Made by a program: the position numbers and the translations under genes. Of a stretch of DNA of 64,000 nucleotides, positions 1-9,576 are shown piece by piece; position 1 is the first letter of the stretch, and every line of letters starts with the position of its first letter. Location: contig JAKBAI010000004.1 of the NCBI GenBank assembly GCA_021809185.1, positions 1-64,000 on the forward strand. Direction: 5' to 3'. The notes below the pieces were generated by a model. It searched no databases and was not told the origin of the DNA. It was given only the letters and a program-made list of their open reading frames with translations. The DNA is from Planctomycetota bacterium (lineage in GTDB: Bacteria > Planctomycetota > Planctomycetia > Gemmatales > Gemmataceae).

Positions 1-671
1 TAATAGGTTTTAACCGCTTTGTCCCAATTTCCAGAGGTTGTACCTTGAGCTACAAAATTTAAGAACGTTTGAGGATCACTAGATTCAACCATAAATCTTG
101 TTACGGAGTGGCCTTGCGCATAAAGAATTTCCATTCGAGAAGGATAGTCCGTTAATCGGAATAATCGGTTAAGGGTCATCCCATGACCGGTATTTAAGAT
201 TTGCCGACAGATTTGATCATGGCGCACCCGTTCTTGTTCATCTTCAGAATAAACGGAACCCCCTTCATCGGCCCAACGCGGAACCGGTCTTTTGAAATGA
301 TACGCAAAAACAGTATGGGTAATTTCATGTGGTAAAACGGAGTCTTTGAGACGATCGTACTTTCCAGAAATTCTCATCGATTGAGTTAAAGGATGAGCTT
401 GAAAGTTAAACTCTGTCGCTCCAAAAGTCCCGCTTTGATCAATGATAATTTGGAGTGGACACGGAGTCTGCCACTGTTTCATTTCATAACCTAACCAGTA
501 GAGAGCTTTTTCTTTTCTATACTTCTCAGCCAATTCCCCAAATTCTTCAGCTAATTTTACGTTCGGGGCGGTAACGATAAAATTCTTGGTTCGAATCGTT
601 GCTGCAGATATTTGAGTGACCCCAAAAATCGTACTAATCACTATTCCCAGGAGGAATTGTCTCATCATCAT
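1..671 (-). CDS. Secreted HExxH metallopeptidase-like protein (3' end beyond window)
   Basis: The reading frame is open from position 671 to the window edge, about 223 codons, so the C-terminus is missing. An N-terminal signal peptide (MMMRQFLLGIVIST...) predicts export. Around residue 115 the motif HEITH fits the zinc-binding HExxH of gluzincin-type metallopeptidases, and about 20 residues later WADEGG gives the likely third ligand and helix, as in the peptidase MA-like and DUF1570-type proteins that are common in planctomycetes. The start at 669-671 is one of three consecutive ATG codons; it is preferred because GGAGG lies at 681-685, nine bases upstream. The substrate is unknown. The next gene on the same strand lies 670 bp upstream, so this gene is probably transcribed alone. 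Confidence 0.8.
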   Translation of the reverse strand, partial: MMMRQFLLGIVISTIFGVTQISAATIRTKNFIVTAPNVKLAEEFGELAEKYRKEKALYWLGYEMKQWQTPCPLQIIIDQSGTFGATEFNFQAHPLTQSMRISGKYDRLKDSVLPHEITHTVFAYHFKRPVPRWADEGGSVYSEDEQERVRHDQICRQILNTGHGMTLNRLFRLTDYPSRMEILYAQGHSVTRFMVESSDPQTFLNFVAQGTTSGNWDKAVKTY

Positions 672-1341
672 GCTCAAAGACCTCCAAATTCTATGCTCCA
701 TTGATGTCGATCCAGTTCGACTTCAAATTCTTCTTACTTTCATCCTAATCGCAAAATCCAAGCCGAGAGCGTAAACTGAATCGAAAAAAATAAATATCCT
801 ACTAAAACCACGCTAATCCTGCATTTTTTAAGGGATGATTGAACTAAATCGATTATGATAGAATCATTGATCTGATTGTATTCTTTACAATGTACGAACC
901 ATTCTTCATGGATTTGTAATTGTTACATGGATCTGGGTTAATTCCATAACTTACGGTTTCAAACATTCAGTCAGTAATCTGATTCAATTCTTTGGGATAC
1001 ATTTAAAACTAAATAGGTGGATCAAAAATGGTTTTGATTGGACTAAATTTGAATTGATTCTTTTTGTATTAAGAATCTTCGAGTGACTTTATCAATAGAG
1101 GATCAGGGTCATTGATATTATTTATAGACGATTGTTTCTCTTGTTTGAATCACACATTATTGCAAGTGAGAAAAGCAAGTTGTTGGAATCCATTCTTTTC
1201 ATTGAGTTTGATTTAGAAAGTTGGATATGCAAAAGTAATTAGATGAATTCTGAACGAATAGTGGAAACTCTAGGAATAAGATAGGCTCTAATTCCAAAAT
1301 AATCTGATTAAGTACTGAAAAAGTTAAAGAGAAAAGCGACT
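672..1341. other. Intergenic, nothing recognised
   Basis: This AT-rich 670-bp stretch lies upstream of the metallopeptidase gene and downstream of the Rpn-like gene. It has no convincing coding frame, hairpin terminator or repeat. It must hold the promoter of the metallopeptidase gene, but I cannot pick it with confidence. Confidence 0.5.
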
Positions 1342-2436
1342 TTATTCTTTGGCAAGTTCAAGAATCTGTTGAATTGTTTTATCTTCTTCAATTGCTTGGA
1401 AAATCGCTTCTAACGTTTCCAATTTCTTTACTTTTGGTAAAATTGCTAAAAGAGGTGCGGCACTTTTACCAAACTTTAATCTTAAAGCTAGACTCAAACC
1501 TTCCAGCAATCCTTCTTTCTTGCCTTCTTTCTTGCCTTCTTTCTTGCCTTTCAGTTTACCTTCTTTTAATCCTTCTTTTAATCCTTCTTTTAATCCTTCT
1601 TTTTTGCCTTCTTTTCTACCCAGATTGCGGAAATCAACCATCGTTTGAGTAATTAATTCCATGCTTGTATCCCCTTCCAGAAATTTAATCCGCTCATAAA
1701 ACTGTTGTTGTAAATCTTTCGGTAATCGAAGTAATCCATCAAAGATTTGAAAGATTGCTTGTTTGTCCTTCTCCTGTAATATTTTACTCTTAGAAAATTC
1801 AATAGTCCAGCGAACTTTTTCTTCTAACCGTAACTTCGGATTGTTTTCTGTATCTCGACTTACAAAATGAGCTAAGAAAAACCAGCCAATGGGGTTGTCT
1901 TCGGATCTCAAATATTCCGATTTTATAACTTCATTTAATAATTTAAGAATCAAATAGACATGAGATTGTATATCCCCGTGCAAGTTATCTTCTGTAGATC
2001 CTGGATCCCAACTTAAATCCTTATCGACTAATATAGCGATCGAAATAACTCTGCGACCATGCTCATTCGCTAAATTTCGGTTATAACTGGTAATTCGTGC
2101 AGAAAAGTTGTCCTGAGGAGTCGCTTGAATATCGACATGAATAATCACATGATTCTGTCTACTTTTTAGAAAGACACGAAAAGCTAAGTCAGCAATCTGT
2201 TTCTCAAATCCGCCAATGTCCTTCATACTTTTGCGGACGTTTTCGGTACTAACTTCAATAAACTTTTGTGTCCAATCAATATCGTCGTAAAGTTTTGGGA
2301 AAAAGATTTTAATAAGCAGAGGGAAGTAAAAGATGACGCCGAATTTCCAGCTCTCATCGAACTGGGCATTCATGCCTATATTTTTTGCTTTTGTTTTGAG
2401 CTTTTTCTTGTTGCCCTGATTTTTATTCATCGTCAT
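1342..2436 (-). CDS. Rpn/YhgA-like PD-(D/E)XK nuclease family protein with KEG-repeat tail
   Basis: The 364-aa protein resembles the Rpn (recombination-promoting nuclease, formerly YhgA-like transposase) family. Residues about 20-200 form the nuclease-like domain: an Asp at about residue 83 and the strand motif HVDIQ at 100-104 match the D...(D/E)xQ/K core of PD-(D/E)XK enzymes. Residues about 273-313 are a repetitive charged tail of KEG(L/K) tetrads, encoded by 12-bp DNA repeats, followed by a helical C-terminal domain (LALRLKFG...) typical of these proteins. Family members act in DNA cleavage and horizontal transfer, and many genomes carry several copies. No terminal inverted repeats or target-site duplications are evident, so this is a stand-alone gene rather than a visible mobile element. 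The start could also be the Met at residue 22. Confidence 0.75.
   Translation of the reverse strand: MTMNKNQGNKKKLKTKAKNIGMNAQFDESWKFGVIFYFPLLIKIFFPKLYDDIDWTQKFIEVSTENVRKSMKDIGGFEKQIADLAFRVFLKSRQNHVIIHVDIQATPQDNFSARITSYNRNLANEHGRRVISIAILVDKDLSWDPGSTEDNLHGDIQSHVYLILKLLNEVIKSEYLRSEDNPIGWFFLAHFVSRDTENNPKLRLEEKVRWTIEFSKSKILQEKDKQAIFQIFDGLLRLPKDLQQQFYERIKFLEGDTSMELITQTMVDFRNLGRKEGKKEGLKEGLKEGLKEGKLKGKKEGKKEGKKEGLLEGLSLALRLKFGKSAAPLLAILPKVKKLETLEAIFQAIEEDKTIQQILELAKE
1502..1617. repeat. 12-bp coding tandem repeats (KEG tail)
   Basis: Two related 12-bp units, CCTTCTTTCTTG and CCTTCTTTTAAT on the plus strand, are repeated about three to four times each. Because 12 is a multiple of 3, copy-number change keeps the reading frame and only lengthens or shortens the KEG(L/K) tail of the Rpn-like protein. 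Confidence 0.85.
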
Positions 2437-2576
2437 GATTAGTTCCAGTCATTCATCGTTTACTATTTTCTCATTCGTTTCGTTTTGTCGCTTTCCTGAA
2501 AGTAGATGATCGAGTCCCCGATGATTAGAATTCCCCTATTTTTAGCAGAAATTTGCTTGATTAGGTTATAAACTCA

Positions 2577-3209
2577 TTAAGCTGCAACTGTCGATGATAG
2601 GGTAAAATGATGATTTGATTCAACTTGAATCAATCCTGAACACTCTGTAATTAGTGCTGCGATTACCAAATTCGGACATTGCAAAATTGCTTGTACTTCA
2701 AGGGGTTTAGCTTGTAGATGAGACAGATATAACCAACTAATTAGGGGGTGTGAAACAACTATTGTTGTTTGACCAGAATGAGCCAAAAGTAAATTAGACA
2801 TAGTGGAAACAATTCGCTGTCTAGCATGTTCGATCGATTCTCCAAGTGGGAATTGGTAAGATTGAGGAGAGCCGAAGAACCGTAAATAATTGCAGGAATC
2901 AAAAAATCGAATTTGTTGCCAATCCATCCCTTCCCATAAACCAAGATCGCATTCGGAAAGTTCGGGTAGAGTAATAGGATGGATGTTATGGGGATGAGAA
3001 ACAATTTTTGCGGTAATTAGTGCTCGTAACAGAGGAGAAGTGTAACAGGCTGAGATTGGTTCGTTTGCAAAAAGGGTTTGAAGAGCTCGTGCCTGATCGA
3101 TCCCCTGTTTGCTAGGAATTAAATTTAATTGGGATCCTTGCAATCTTGGGGGATGGGATTGATCCACAACCGTAGATACATGATTGAGAAGATATACTTT
3201 CGTCATCAT
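2577..3209 (-). CDS. Histidine phosphatase family protein lacking the RHG arginine
   Basis: The 210-aa protein has the phosphoglycerate-mutase-like fold: an N-terminal strand with the phosphorylated His (H10), SPLLRA at 58-63 with a phosphate-binding Arg (R62), the acid motif LSECDLGLWEG at about 84-93, GES at 123-125 and the second catalytic His in VVSHP (H154). This layout matches cobalamin/alpha-ribazole phosphatases and the general 2,3-bisphosphoglycerate phosphatase group. The usual first motif R-H-G-x-T reads N-H-V-S-T here, so the Arg before the catalytic His and the Gly after it are both changed. Activity may be reduced or altered. The start is supported by AGGAGA a few bases upstream. 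It stands between an Rpn-like gene and queA with long gaps, so context does not reveal a substrate. Confidence 0.8.
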   Translation of the reverse strand: MMTKVYLLNHVSTVVDQSHPPRLQGSQLNLIPSKQGIDQARALQTLFANEPISACYTSPLLRALITAKIVSHPHNIHPITLPELSECDLGLWEGMDWQQIRFFDSCNYLRFFGSPQSYQFPLGESIEHARQRIVSTMSNLLLAHSGQTTIVVSHPLISWLYLSHLQAKPLEVQAILQCPNLVIAALITECSGLIQVESNHHFTLSSTVAA

Positions 3210-3916
3210 CTTCTTTGTCTCCTTTTACAAAGTAAATCGATTCTTGGGACAATTCTGGTTGTGCCAATAAATCGTTTGCATCGTTAAATTTTGAGTGGTA
3301 TTTTTAATAATTCGGTATACCAGAATGGTTAATTGATAGAACTATCTAAAATTTAATTTCCATCAGAATTTCAACTCACCATAACTGCTAAGATCGATTT
3401 AAATGTATCTAATAGAAATGAAGGGAAGTTATAGAAGATAATTACTCGAAACTCAACCTCTTTGAATAAAATAACTTATTCAAATTAATTCGAATCGGTA
3501 ATTCTCATGATGGGAGAGAAATTTTAAAATGATACTAAGGAAATAATGATTTGCAATTTTGATGTGATCTAAGAAATCTATTCGAATGCTCTAGATCAAG
3601 TTTAATTCAGCTGTTCTGCTTGTGAGTTGTTGCAGAATCAGATAGGGAACTTTTATAAATAAAATTTTATAAAAGATAATAGGGAGACGAAGTTTGTTTG
3701 CTAGATGTTGCAATGAACCCTGTAAAATCAATTGATCGAGAAGAATACTTAAAATCTTGAGCGAGCGAGAATGGGAGATAGGATCAGGAGATAAGATCCA
3801 TCGAGGCGTGGTTTAATCGAGAGAAAATCTACAAAGGAATCGATGTGTCATGAATTGTCTAATTAGAGAGAGGATATGTCCGTTTGCCGGACCAGATTCG
3901 AGGAAAGATTGCAGTA
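3210..3916. other. Intergenic, nothing recognised
   Basis: This 700-bp AT-rich gap separates the phosphatase gene from queA, both on the minus strand. It contains only short A/T palindromes (around 3652-3675). I see no gene, terminator with a U-tract, or repeat array. Confidence 0.45.
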
Positions 3917-4996
3917 TTAGAGGATCAGCATTGCGTCGCCGTAGCTATAAAATCGATACCCTTCCTGAATGGCGATCCGATACGCTTTTTCCAATAATTC
4001 TGTTCCAGCTAAGGCAGAAACGAGTAATAACAGTGTTGTTTTAGGGAGATGGAAATTGGTGATTAATCCATCCAACACACAAAAAGGGTAGGGAGGATAA
4101 ATAAAAAGATTGGTTTGTCCTTGAAACGGCATTAATGTTCCATCTCGAGCCGCGGTTTCTAGAGTTCGCGCGGAAGTTGTTCCTACTGCTATGATTCTAC
4201 CCCCCTTGGAGCGGTGAGACTGAATAGTATCAACAGAAGTTTGATCGATCTGGCACCATTCCGAATGAATCGGATGCTGTTGAGGATCTTGAACTGTTAT
4301 TGGAGCAAAAGTTCCGTGGCCGACATGGAGGGTTAAATGCGTAGTAGCGATCTGATTTTGAGAAAGGCGTGAAAATAGTTGCTCCGAAAAGTGAAGCCCT
4401 GCCGTAGGTGCAGCAACTGAGCCGATAGGATTAGCGTAAATCGTCTGATAGCGGAGTTCATCTTCTTGATTCGGAATACCATTACGAATATAAGGGGGTA
4501 ACGGAACATGACCGAATTGTTCCAGAAGGGCGATGGCATTTAGTTTAGAATTCGGTTCGACAAGCCAAGTTTTCTCGGTTTTCTTGATTAAAGTTAGTTT
4601 TAATTCTTTTATAGGGTTGTTAAGATAATTGGTTGAAGGCGAAGGAATAACGATAACGTCCCCTGGTCTCAGTTTTCCCCCTGTGGACATCATCATTTCC
4701 CATTGATTGTCCGAAAGCGATCGCAAAAATAGTCCTTCCCATTTCCCATCTGTTTTTTCCCGAAACCCGAACAATCGAGCTGGCAAAACCTTAGAATTAT
4801 TCAAAACCAATAAATCGAAAGGAAGCAGAATTTTGGGTAAATCGCTAAACAAATGGTGTTGAATCTCCTCTGTTTGACGATGGAGAACCAAGAGACGAGA
4901 ATCTTCTCGATTGGCCGTAGGGTGTTGCGCGATCCTATCGGGAGGTAACTCGAAATCGAACCAGGAGTGGTTAGTGCTGAGGGCTGTATTGGACAT
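3917..4996 (-). CDS. queA: S-adenosylmethionine:tRNA ribosyltransferase-isomerase QueA
   Basis: QueA transfers the ribosyl part of S-adenosylmethionine to preQ1 in the tRNA wobble position, giving epoxyqueuosine. The 359-aa length is normal. Family signatures are visible: the N-terminal FDFELPPDRIAQHP, SRLLVLHR, then VLNNSKVLPARLFG, the central VAAPTAGLHFS with GHGTF after it, and the C-terminal ITNFHLPKTTLLLLVSALAG. No tgt or other queuosine gene is in the window. A perfect 17-bp direct duplication lies just upstream of the start (5003-5036). No clear Shine-Dalgarno sequence precedes the ATG. Confidence 0.97.
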   Translation of the reverse strand: MSNTALSTNHSWFDFELPPDRIAQHPTANREDSRLLVLHRQTEEIQHHLFSDLPKILLPFDLLVLNNSKVLPARLFGFREKTDGKWEGLFLRSLSDNQWEMMMSTGGKLRPGDVIVIPSPSTNYLNNPIKELKLTLIKKTEKTWLVEPNSKLNAIALLEQFGHVPLPPYIRNGIPNQEDELRYQTIYANPIGSVAAPTAGLHFSEQLFSRLSQNQIATTHLTLHVGHGTFAPITVQDPQQHPIHSEWCQIDQTSVDTIQSHRSKGGRIIAVGTTSARTLETAARDGTLMPFQGQTNLFIYPPYPFCVLDGLITNFHLPKTTLLLLVSALAGTELLEKAYRIAIQEGYRFYSYGDAMLIL

Positions 4997-5002
4997 GATG
5001 TC

Positions 5003-5036
5003 AAAGCCTATTCTCTAATAAAGCCTATTCTCTAAT
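5003..5036. repeat. Perfect 17-bp direct repeat upstream of queA
   Basis: The unit AAAGCCTATTCTCTAAT occurs twice back to back, immediately upstream of the queA start codon, so it lies in the queA leader or promoter region. Confidence 0.85.
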
Positions 5037-5203
5037 GCGGAAGTGGAAAATAAAAGTTGGATCATCAAGCAAAGTTTCTTGTTGTACACCCAAGATGAGT
5101 TAAAGGACCGAATTTCATTCCAAAAGTATCAAAGAGGCAAATTAGCTAAATCTGATGCGATTTTTTGGTAACCCATTTTTACTTTTGGAATGAATTGACT
5201 CGA

Positions 5204-5767
5204 TTACTTAAAGTTTTTTAAGAAGTCTTCAAAAGCTTTTTGATTTTTTTCAACGGTTTTAGCTGGACCGAGAACTCGGAAATAGTACTCCCCAGAATCG
5301 AGCTTGAGGATCACATAGAGTTCGACAAAATTGGGTTTAGGAGTTATTTTGGGATTTGGTGCAAACGGAGGGAATTTATCTAGATAAGTTCCTTTGATAA
5401 CCTGATAGGTAGCCTCTGTTTTACCAATATTGATTTTACTGACCTTATTTTCTACCTCTTTTTGACCTTCTGCTGGTTCAAAATTTTTAAGTTGGCGTTT
5501 CATATTATCTTCAGGGGATCCGCTTCCCGATCTGAAGAAAAAAATCACCATTTCAGAATCTTTGCTGTCCCCTTCTTCTTTGGGAATGCGAAACTGACTA
5601 AGGCGCATCTCAGATTTAGTAGGTTCTTTTACCCAATTTTTTGGGGCTTTTGATTTCATTCCACCAAGTTCAATCCCATTGTCCTCTGCTGCACGAACCG
5701 AGCTGGCACAAAACAAAAAGATGAATAAATTAAGAAAAAACATTCGCATGACTAACCGACATTGCAT
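5204..5767 (-). CDS. Secreted hypothetical protein
   Basis: The 187-aa protein begins with a signal peptide (hydrophobic core MFFLNLFIFLFCASS, cleavage near AxA at VRAAED). The mature part is a small soluble domain with KAPKNWVKEPTKSEMR followed by alternating strands (MVIFFFR, ATYQVIKGTY, FVELYVIL, EYYFRVLGPA) and a final helix KNQKAFEDFLKNF. This pattern, a W-containing first strand and a closing amphipathic helix, resembles PsbP/Mog1-like small exported domains, but I do not identify a family. GGGAG lies about eight bases before the chosen ATG. The gene is divergent from the Hsp90-like gene, sharing a 261-bp promoter region. Confidence 0.75.
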   Translation of the reverse strand: MQCRLVMRMFFLNLFIFLFCASSVRAAEDNGIELGGMKSKAPKNWVKEPTKSEMRLSQFRIPKEEGDSKDSEMVIFFFRSGSGSPEDNMKRQLKNFEPAEGQKEVENKVSKINIGKTEATYQVIKGTYLDKFPPFAPNPKITPKPNFVELYVILKLDSGEYYFRVLGPAKTVEKNQKAFEDFLKNFK

Positions 5768-6028
5768 AGATTATCTCCCTATGTAAAAATCAGGATTGTA
5801 ATACACACCCACAAAATATATTGTAATAAAGAACTTTCTAATGAACCAATCAAAAAGGAAGAGTTTCTTCTTATTTATATGTAAAGAATAATCTGTAAAA
5901 AGTAAAATGAAGTGAAGCATTATATTTAGAATCGGTAATTGGGGATAAAATTAAAAAAGTGGAGAACGAAAGAGAACCCTAACAAAAATCGAACTAAGTA
6001 CAAAAATATTAAAAGAGAAGATTAAGAT

Positions 6029-7900
6029 ATGGAACATCAATTTCGGATCAATTTACAGGGGATAATCGATTTATTATCCAATAATTTATATGGGGAATCG
6101 CGAGTATTTATTCGTGAATTGCTGCAAAACGGTGTCGATGCGATTCAGGCTCGCTCTCAACTGATCGACAAGGGGGCTGATGGGTCTGCTCTTGGAGACT
6201 CTCTTAGAGACAATGATATAAATTTTGGTCATTTAAAGATCGAATTAATCCCAGGAAATAGCGGATCATTGCCAGTTTTAAGTTTTGTGGATGATGGGAT
6301 CGGACTAACGGAAGAGGAGGTTCATCGATTCCTGGCAACGATCGGTCAGAGTTCGAAGACCAGCAATTTATGGAAAGCTCGAGAAAATTTTCTCGGGCAG
6401 TTTGGGATCGGATTGTTATCCTGTTTTATGGTGAGTGAAGAGATCGTGGTGATAACCAGATCGGCGCGATCGGAGGATGCGCCAACACTCGAATGGAAGG
6501 GGCGATCGGATGGCACCTATAAAATTCGCGTTTTGAATTATTCGATCGAACCAGGTACTCAAGTTTATCTGAATTGTAAACCGGGCTGCGAGTCGATGTT
6601 TGAGTTAGATGAACTTATAACCAATTTAGTTTATTATGGAGGATTGCTTCCCTATAAAATTGAAGTGATTTCTGGAAAAAAGCGGCAGATTATCAATCCA
6701 GAAGGAATTCCTTGGCATCAAGAATTCCCTTCAGAAACAAAGAAAATCGAGTATTTGCTTGAATATGGCAAAAAAACATTTGATGTCGATTTTATCGATG
6801 CCATTCCTCTGCGGTCCAAAATAGGAAAAGTCGATGGAGTTGCGTTTGTTCTTCCTTATGCCCCAACGGTTGCTCAAAATCCTACCCATCGGGTCTATCT
6901 GAAGCAGATGTTGCTTTCGGAAAAAGCGGAGAACCTGGTACCGAACTGGGCTTTTTTTGTTAAGTGCATCATCAATGTCAATGATTTGCGTCCAACGGCA
7001 TCGCGTGAATCGTTTTACGAAGATGAAAAACTGCAAAAAACTCGAGAAGCGATTGGGGATAATCTACGAAATTACCTGTTTCATTTACATCGAACGCAAC
7101 CGGATCGGTTACGCCGAGTGATTCAATTGCATAATTTGTCGATCAAAGCAATGGCTTTGGAAAACGACGATTGTTTCCATATGTTCATGGATTTATTGAC
7201 TTTCGAAACATCCAAGGGAAATATGACATTTGGCGAATATCGCCGTTCTACAGATCAAATACGTTATGTGACTCAGCTCGATGCTTTTCGTCAGATAGCG
7301 CCCGTCGCTGCTGCCCAACAGATTCAAATTCTCAATGCAGGTTATGTCTACGAAGAGGCTCTTTTGGAGAAATATCAGGCTCTGCATCCTGATGATGAAT
7401 TACAAAAGATTCAGCCTTCAGATCTCTCGCACGATCTAGAAGATTTGAGTATCGAGGAGAGAGAAAAAAGCCACCATCTAGCTCAGCTCGCTGATGTGGT
7501 ATTGCAGCCTTATCATTGCATGACACAAATTCGTAAATTTCAACCCGACGATTTGCCTGTTTTGTTGACGATCGATGGGGAAGCCGAGTTCCGCAGAGAT
7601 TTGGATCGATCCAAAGAGGTTGCCAACGAATTATGGTCCTCGATCATGGATCATCTAAGCCCCGCTGCTTCGATAAGTACTTATGCGCAGCTCTGCTTCA
7701 ATTATCGTAACCCCCTCGTGAAAAGGCTGATTTCGATTCGAGATAAAGAATTGCTTCGGCGGTGTATTGAAATGTTATATGTGCAATCTTTATTGCTGGG
7801 TCACCATCCCTTAGATGCTAAGGAAATGAAGTTGTTGAATCGCGGTTTATTAGGTCTCATTGAATGGGGGTTGAATCAAATTCCCATGAAAGATTCGTAA
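6029..7900 (+). CDS. Divergent Hsp90-family ATPase/chaperone
   Basis: The 623-aa protein has the full Hsp90 layout. Its GHKL ATP-binding domain carries the catalytic Glu and Mg-binding Asn in FIRELLQNGVDAI (E30, N34), the DDGIG loop at 88-92 and GQFGIG at 123-128. The middle domain has the catalytic loop TASRES (R326), preceded by RVYLKQMLLSEKAENLVPNW, which corresponds to the Hsp90 segment before the SRE motif. The C-terminal part ends in helices that could dimerise. The N-terminal wording (LSNNLY...RELLQN-VDAI) is that of the atypical HSP90 family known from actinomycetes and others, not of classical HtpG (ELISNASDA). It has no signal peptide, so it is cytoplasmic. Four paralogous TPR-like genes follow on the same strand and probably encode partners. 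A weak GAGAAG precedes the start. Confidence 0.92.
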   Translation: MEHQFRINLQGIIDLLSNNLYGESRVFIRELLQNGVDAIQARSQLIDKGADGSALGDSLRDNDINFGHLKIELIPGNSGSLPVLSFVDDGIGLTEEEVHRFLATIGQSSKTSNLWKARENFLGQFGIGLLSCFMVSEEIVVITRSARSEDAPTLEWKGRSDGTYKIRVLNYSIEPGTQVYLNCKPGCESMFELDELITNLVYYGGLLPYKIEVISGKKRQIINPEGIPWHQEFPSETKKIEYLLEYGKKTFDVDFIDAIPLRSKIGKVDGVAFVLPYAPTVAQNPTHRVYLKQMLLSEKAENLVPNWAFFVKCIINVNDLRPTASRESFYEDEKLQKTREAIGDNLRNYLFHLHRTQPDRLRRVIQLHNLSIKAMALENDDCFHMFMDLLTFETSKGNMTFGEYRRSTDQIRYVTQLDAFRQIAPVAAAQQIQILNAGYVYEEALLEKYQALHPDDELQKIQPSDLSHDLEDLSIEEREKSHHLAQLADVVLQPYHCMTQIRKFQPDDLPVLLTIDGEAEFRRDLDRSKEVANELWSSIMDHLSPAASISTYAQLCFNYRNPLVKRLISIRDKELLRRCIEMLYVQSLLLGHHPLDAKEMKLLNRGLLGLIEWGLNQIPMKDS

Positions 7901-8080
7901 TACAAATTCCAGTAGATGATATTAATAATCATTTGCTGGTTCGCTTGTCCCTAGATCATTTTGTTAAACAATTTAGAAGGGATAGGAGAAATCGTGATGA
8001 AGTGCCATTCCCTTGAGGGATATTAACCAACCAAAATGAAATTCTTCTTTCGGTAGCTGGTTCGAAAGAGAATGAACAAA

Positions 8081-8164
8081 AATAAATTTACTCTAATAAA
8101 TTTACTCTAATAAATTTACCCTAATAAAATTACCCTAATAAATTTACCCTAATAAATTTACCCT
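8081..8164. repeat. 14-bp tandem repeat, six copies
   Basis: The unit AATAAATTTACYCT is repeated six times with C/T variation at one place and one further substitution. It ends 14 bases before the first TPR-like gene and occupies the position where a ribosome-binding site would be expected; no Shine-Dalgarno sequence is visible there. Confidence 0.9.
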
Positions 8165-8178
8165 TATGAGAAAAAACG

Positions 8179-9351
8179 ATGAGTTCATTTTTAGATCAGA
8201 TCAATCAGATAATCGATCAAGTCAATAAACTTCCCAACGGTAATACCAAAATCGGATTACTAGAAGAGGGGATTCGATTAGCCGATCTTCACCAAAGGGA
8301 AGATATTGGCTACGAGCTTCGAGAGGAATTGATTGAAGTGAGTACCTTTTGGGGTGCTCCAGAAAAAGCTTTGCTAGCTTTTAGTTGGATTTTGGCCGAA
8401 TATGATCGTAACCCCGACCAATATGATTTGCACCATCTTTTATGGCAGTATAAATGGGTCATCGCTTCTTTGGATGATTTCCCCCATATTAGTTTGCAAC
8501 AGATCGATCAAGCGATGGAAGATATGTCTCGCCGCTATAAAGAAAGTGGATTGGGGCTGCGACCGCTGTATAAAATTGCCTGTGAACACGCTATGACCAG
8601 GAAAGATCGAGAGAAGGTCAAATATTTCCAAAAATTATGGCGATCCGAAAAGATTGATCACGGCAATGATTGCTCCGCCTGTGAGCGTGATTCACAAGTT
8701 TCGTATTATTTATTTGTGAACGATCTCGAACGCGCTTTAAAGGCCGCAGAGCCGATTCTTTCTGGCAAAATGAAATGTGGGGAAGTTCCGCATGTGACTT
8801 TACCAGAATTATTACTCCCACTTTTACGGAAAAAAGAAATCAATTTAGCGGTCGATTATTATCTTTGGGCTGCCAAAATTTTGAATCGTGACCCAGATTT
8901 TATTGCGGAATATGGAAAATTGATGACTTTCCTTGCCTTAACCAGTAATTTCAAAGAAGGGATCAAAATCTTTGAAAAGATGCTCCCCGCAGTCCTAGAA
9001 GCAAAAGCCCTATCGAGACGCTTTACGTTTCAATTAGGAGCTAGTTTATTATTTCATTATTTACAGGATTCTGGAAAAGATTCCATTTCGCTTCGTTTAC
9101 CACAAGAACTAAAATTATCGGGCTCGAAAGGGCTGGATAAAAATGGCACGGAAACCGATAAAGCAAAAAAAATACCTTCTCAGAACGTTCAAATTCAAAG
9201 CTTAATCGATTGGATCGATAACGATCTTCTCCATCTCGCCAAACTATTTGATGAACGGAATGGGACCAATGCCTTTCGAGCGGAAATCGATGAAGCAAAA
9301 AATCTCAAAGATCTTTGTTGCGTTATCCCCCTTAAAAAAGAAGAGGATTGA
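8179..9351 (+). CDS. TPR-like helical protein, paralogue A (Cys type)
   Basis: This 390-aa cytoplasmic protein is the first of four tandem paralogues behind the Hsp90-like gene. It is almost all helical, with antiparallel helix pairs such as REKVKYFQKLW, LERALKAAEPIL, INLAVDYYLWAAKIL and FKEGIKIFEKML, which look TPR-like without the strict TPR consensus. Landmarks shared by all four are the FSW motif (68-70), LLWxYKW (87-93), VPHxTL (203-208), a strongly conserved LALT segment near 252 and a C-terminal FDxRNG (358-362). This copy has C165-x2-C168 and C200, followed by H205. A charged linker at 312-337 separates the last helix pair from the C-terminus. I know no function; a co-chaperone or client-scaffold role is inferred from context only. 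The upstream 14-bp repeats replace a normal ribosome-binding site. Confidence 0.85.
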   Translation: MSSFLDQINQIIDQVNKLPNGNTKIGLLEEGIRLADLHQREDIGYELREELIEVSTFWGAPEKALLAFSWILAEYDRNPDQYDLHHLLWQYKWVIASLDDFPHISLQQIDQAMEDMSRRYKESGLGLRPLYKIACEHAMTRKDREKVKYFQKLWRSEKIDHGNDCSACERDSQVSYYLFVNDLERALKAAEPILSGKMKCGEVPHVTLPELLLPLLRKKEINLAVDYYLWAAKILNRDPDFIAEYGKLMTFLALTSNFKEGIKIFEKMLPAVLEAKALSRRFTFQLGASLLFHYLQDSGKDSISLRLPQELKLSGSKGLDKNGTETDKAKKIPSQNVQIQSLIDWIDNDLLHLAKLFDERNGTNAFRAEIDEAKNLKDLCCVIPLKKEED

Positions 9352-9576
9352 TCAGTCGAGTTGCTTCTGGATTCTAAAATTGCTTTATGGACGATGGTAG
9401 CGTCAGTACTTATTAGAAATCAGAAACGATGATCGAAATAAAAATCAGAAAATATAGAAAATGATTTTTAGTATTCTTGCAGAAAGCATGTAGGAGTTCG
9501 TGATAAAATAGTAGATTGATTGAGACCAAATAATGAGATTATAGTTTGGCCGTAATTCAAAAGATAAAAGTGAAGT

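Noticed and set aside
1374-1652. Leu/Ser-rich 92-codon plus-strand frame across the KEG repeats
   Set aside because: It is the antisense of the repetitive Rpn tail; repetition keeps stop codons out of the opposite strand.
1342-2436. Insertion sequence around the Rpn-like gene
   Set aside because: No terminal inverted repeats, target duplications or second transposition gene were found; the family is often stand-alone.
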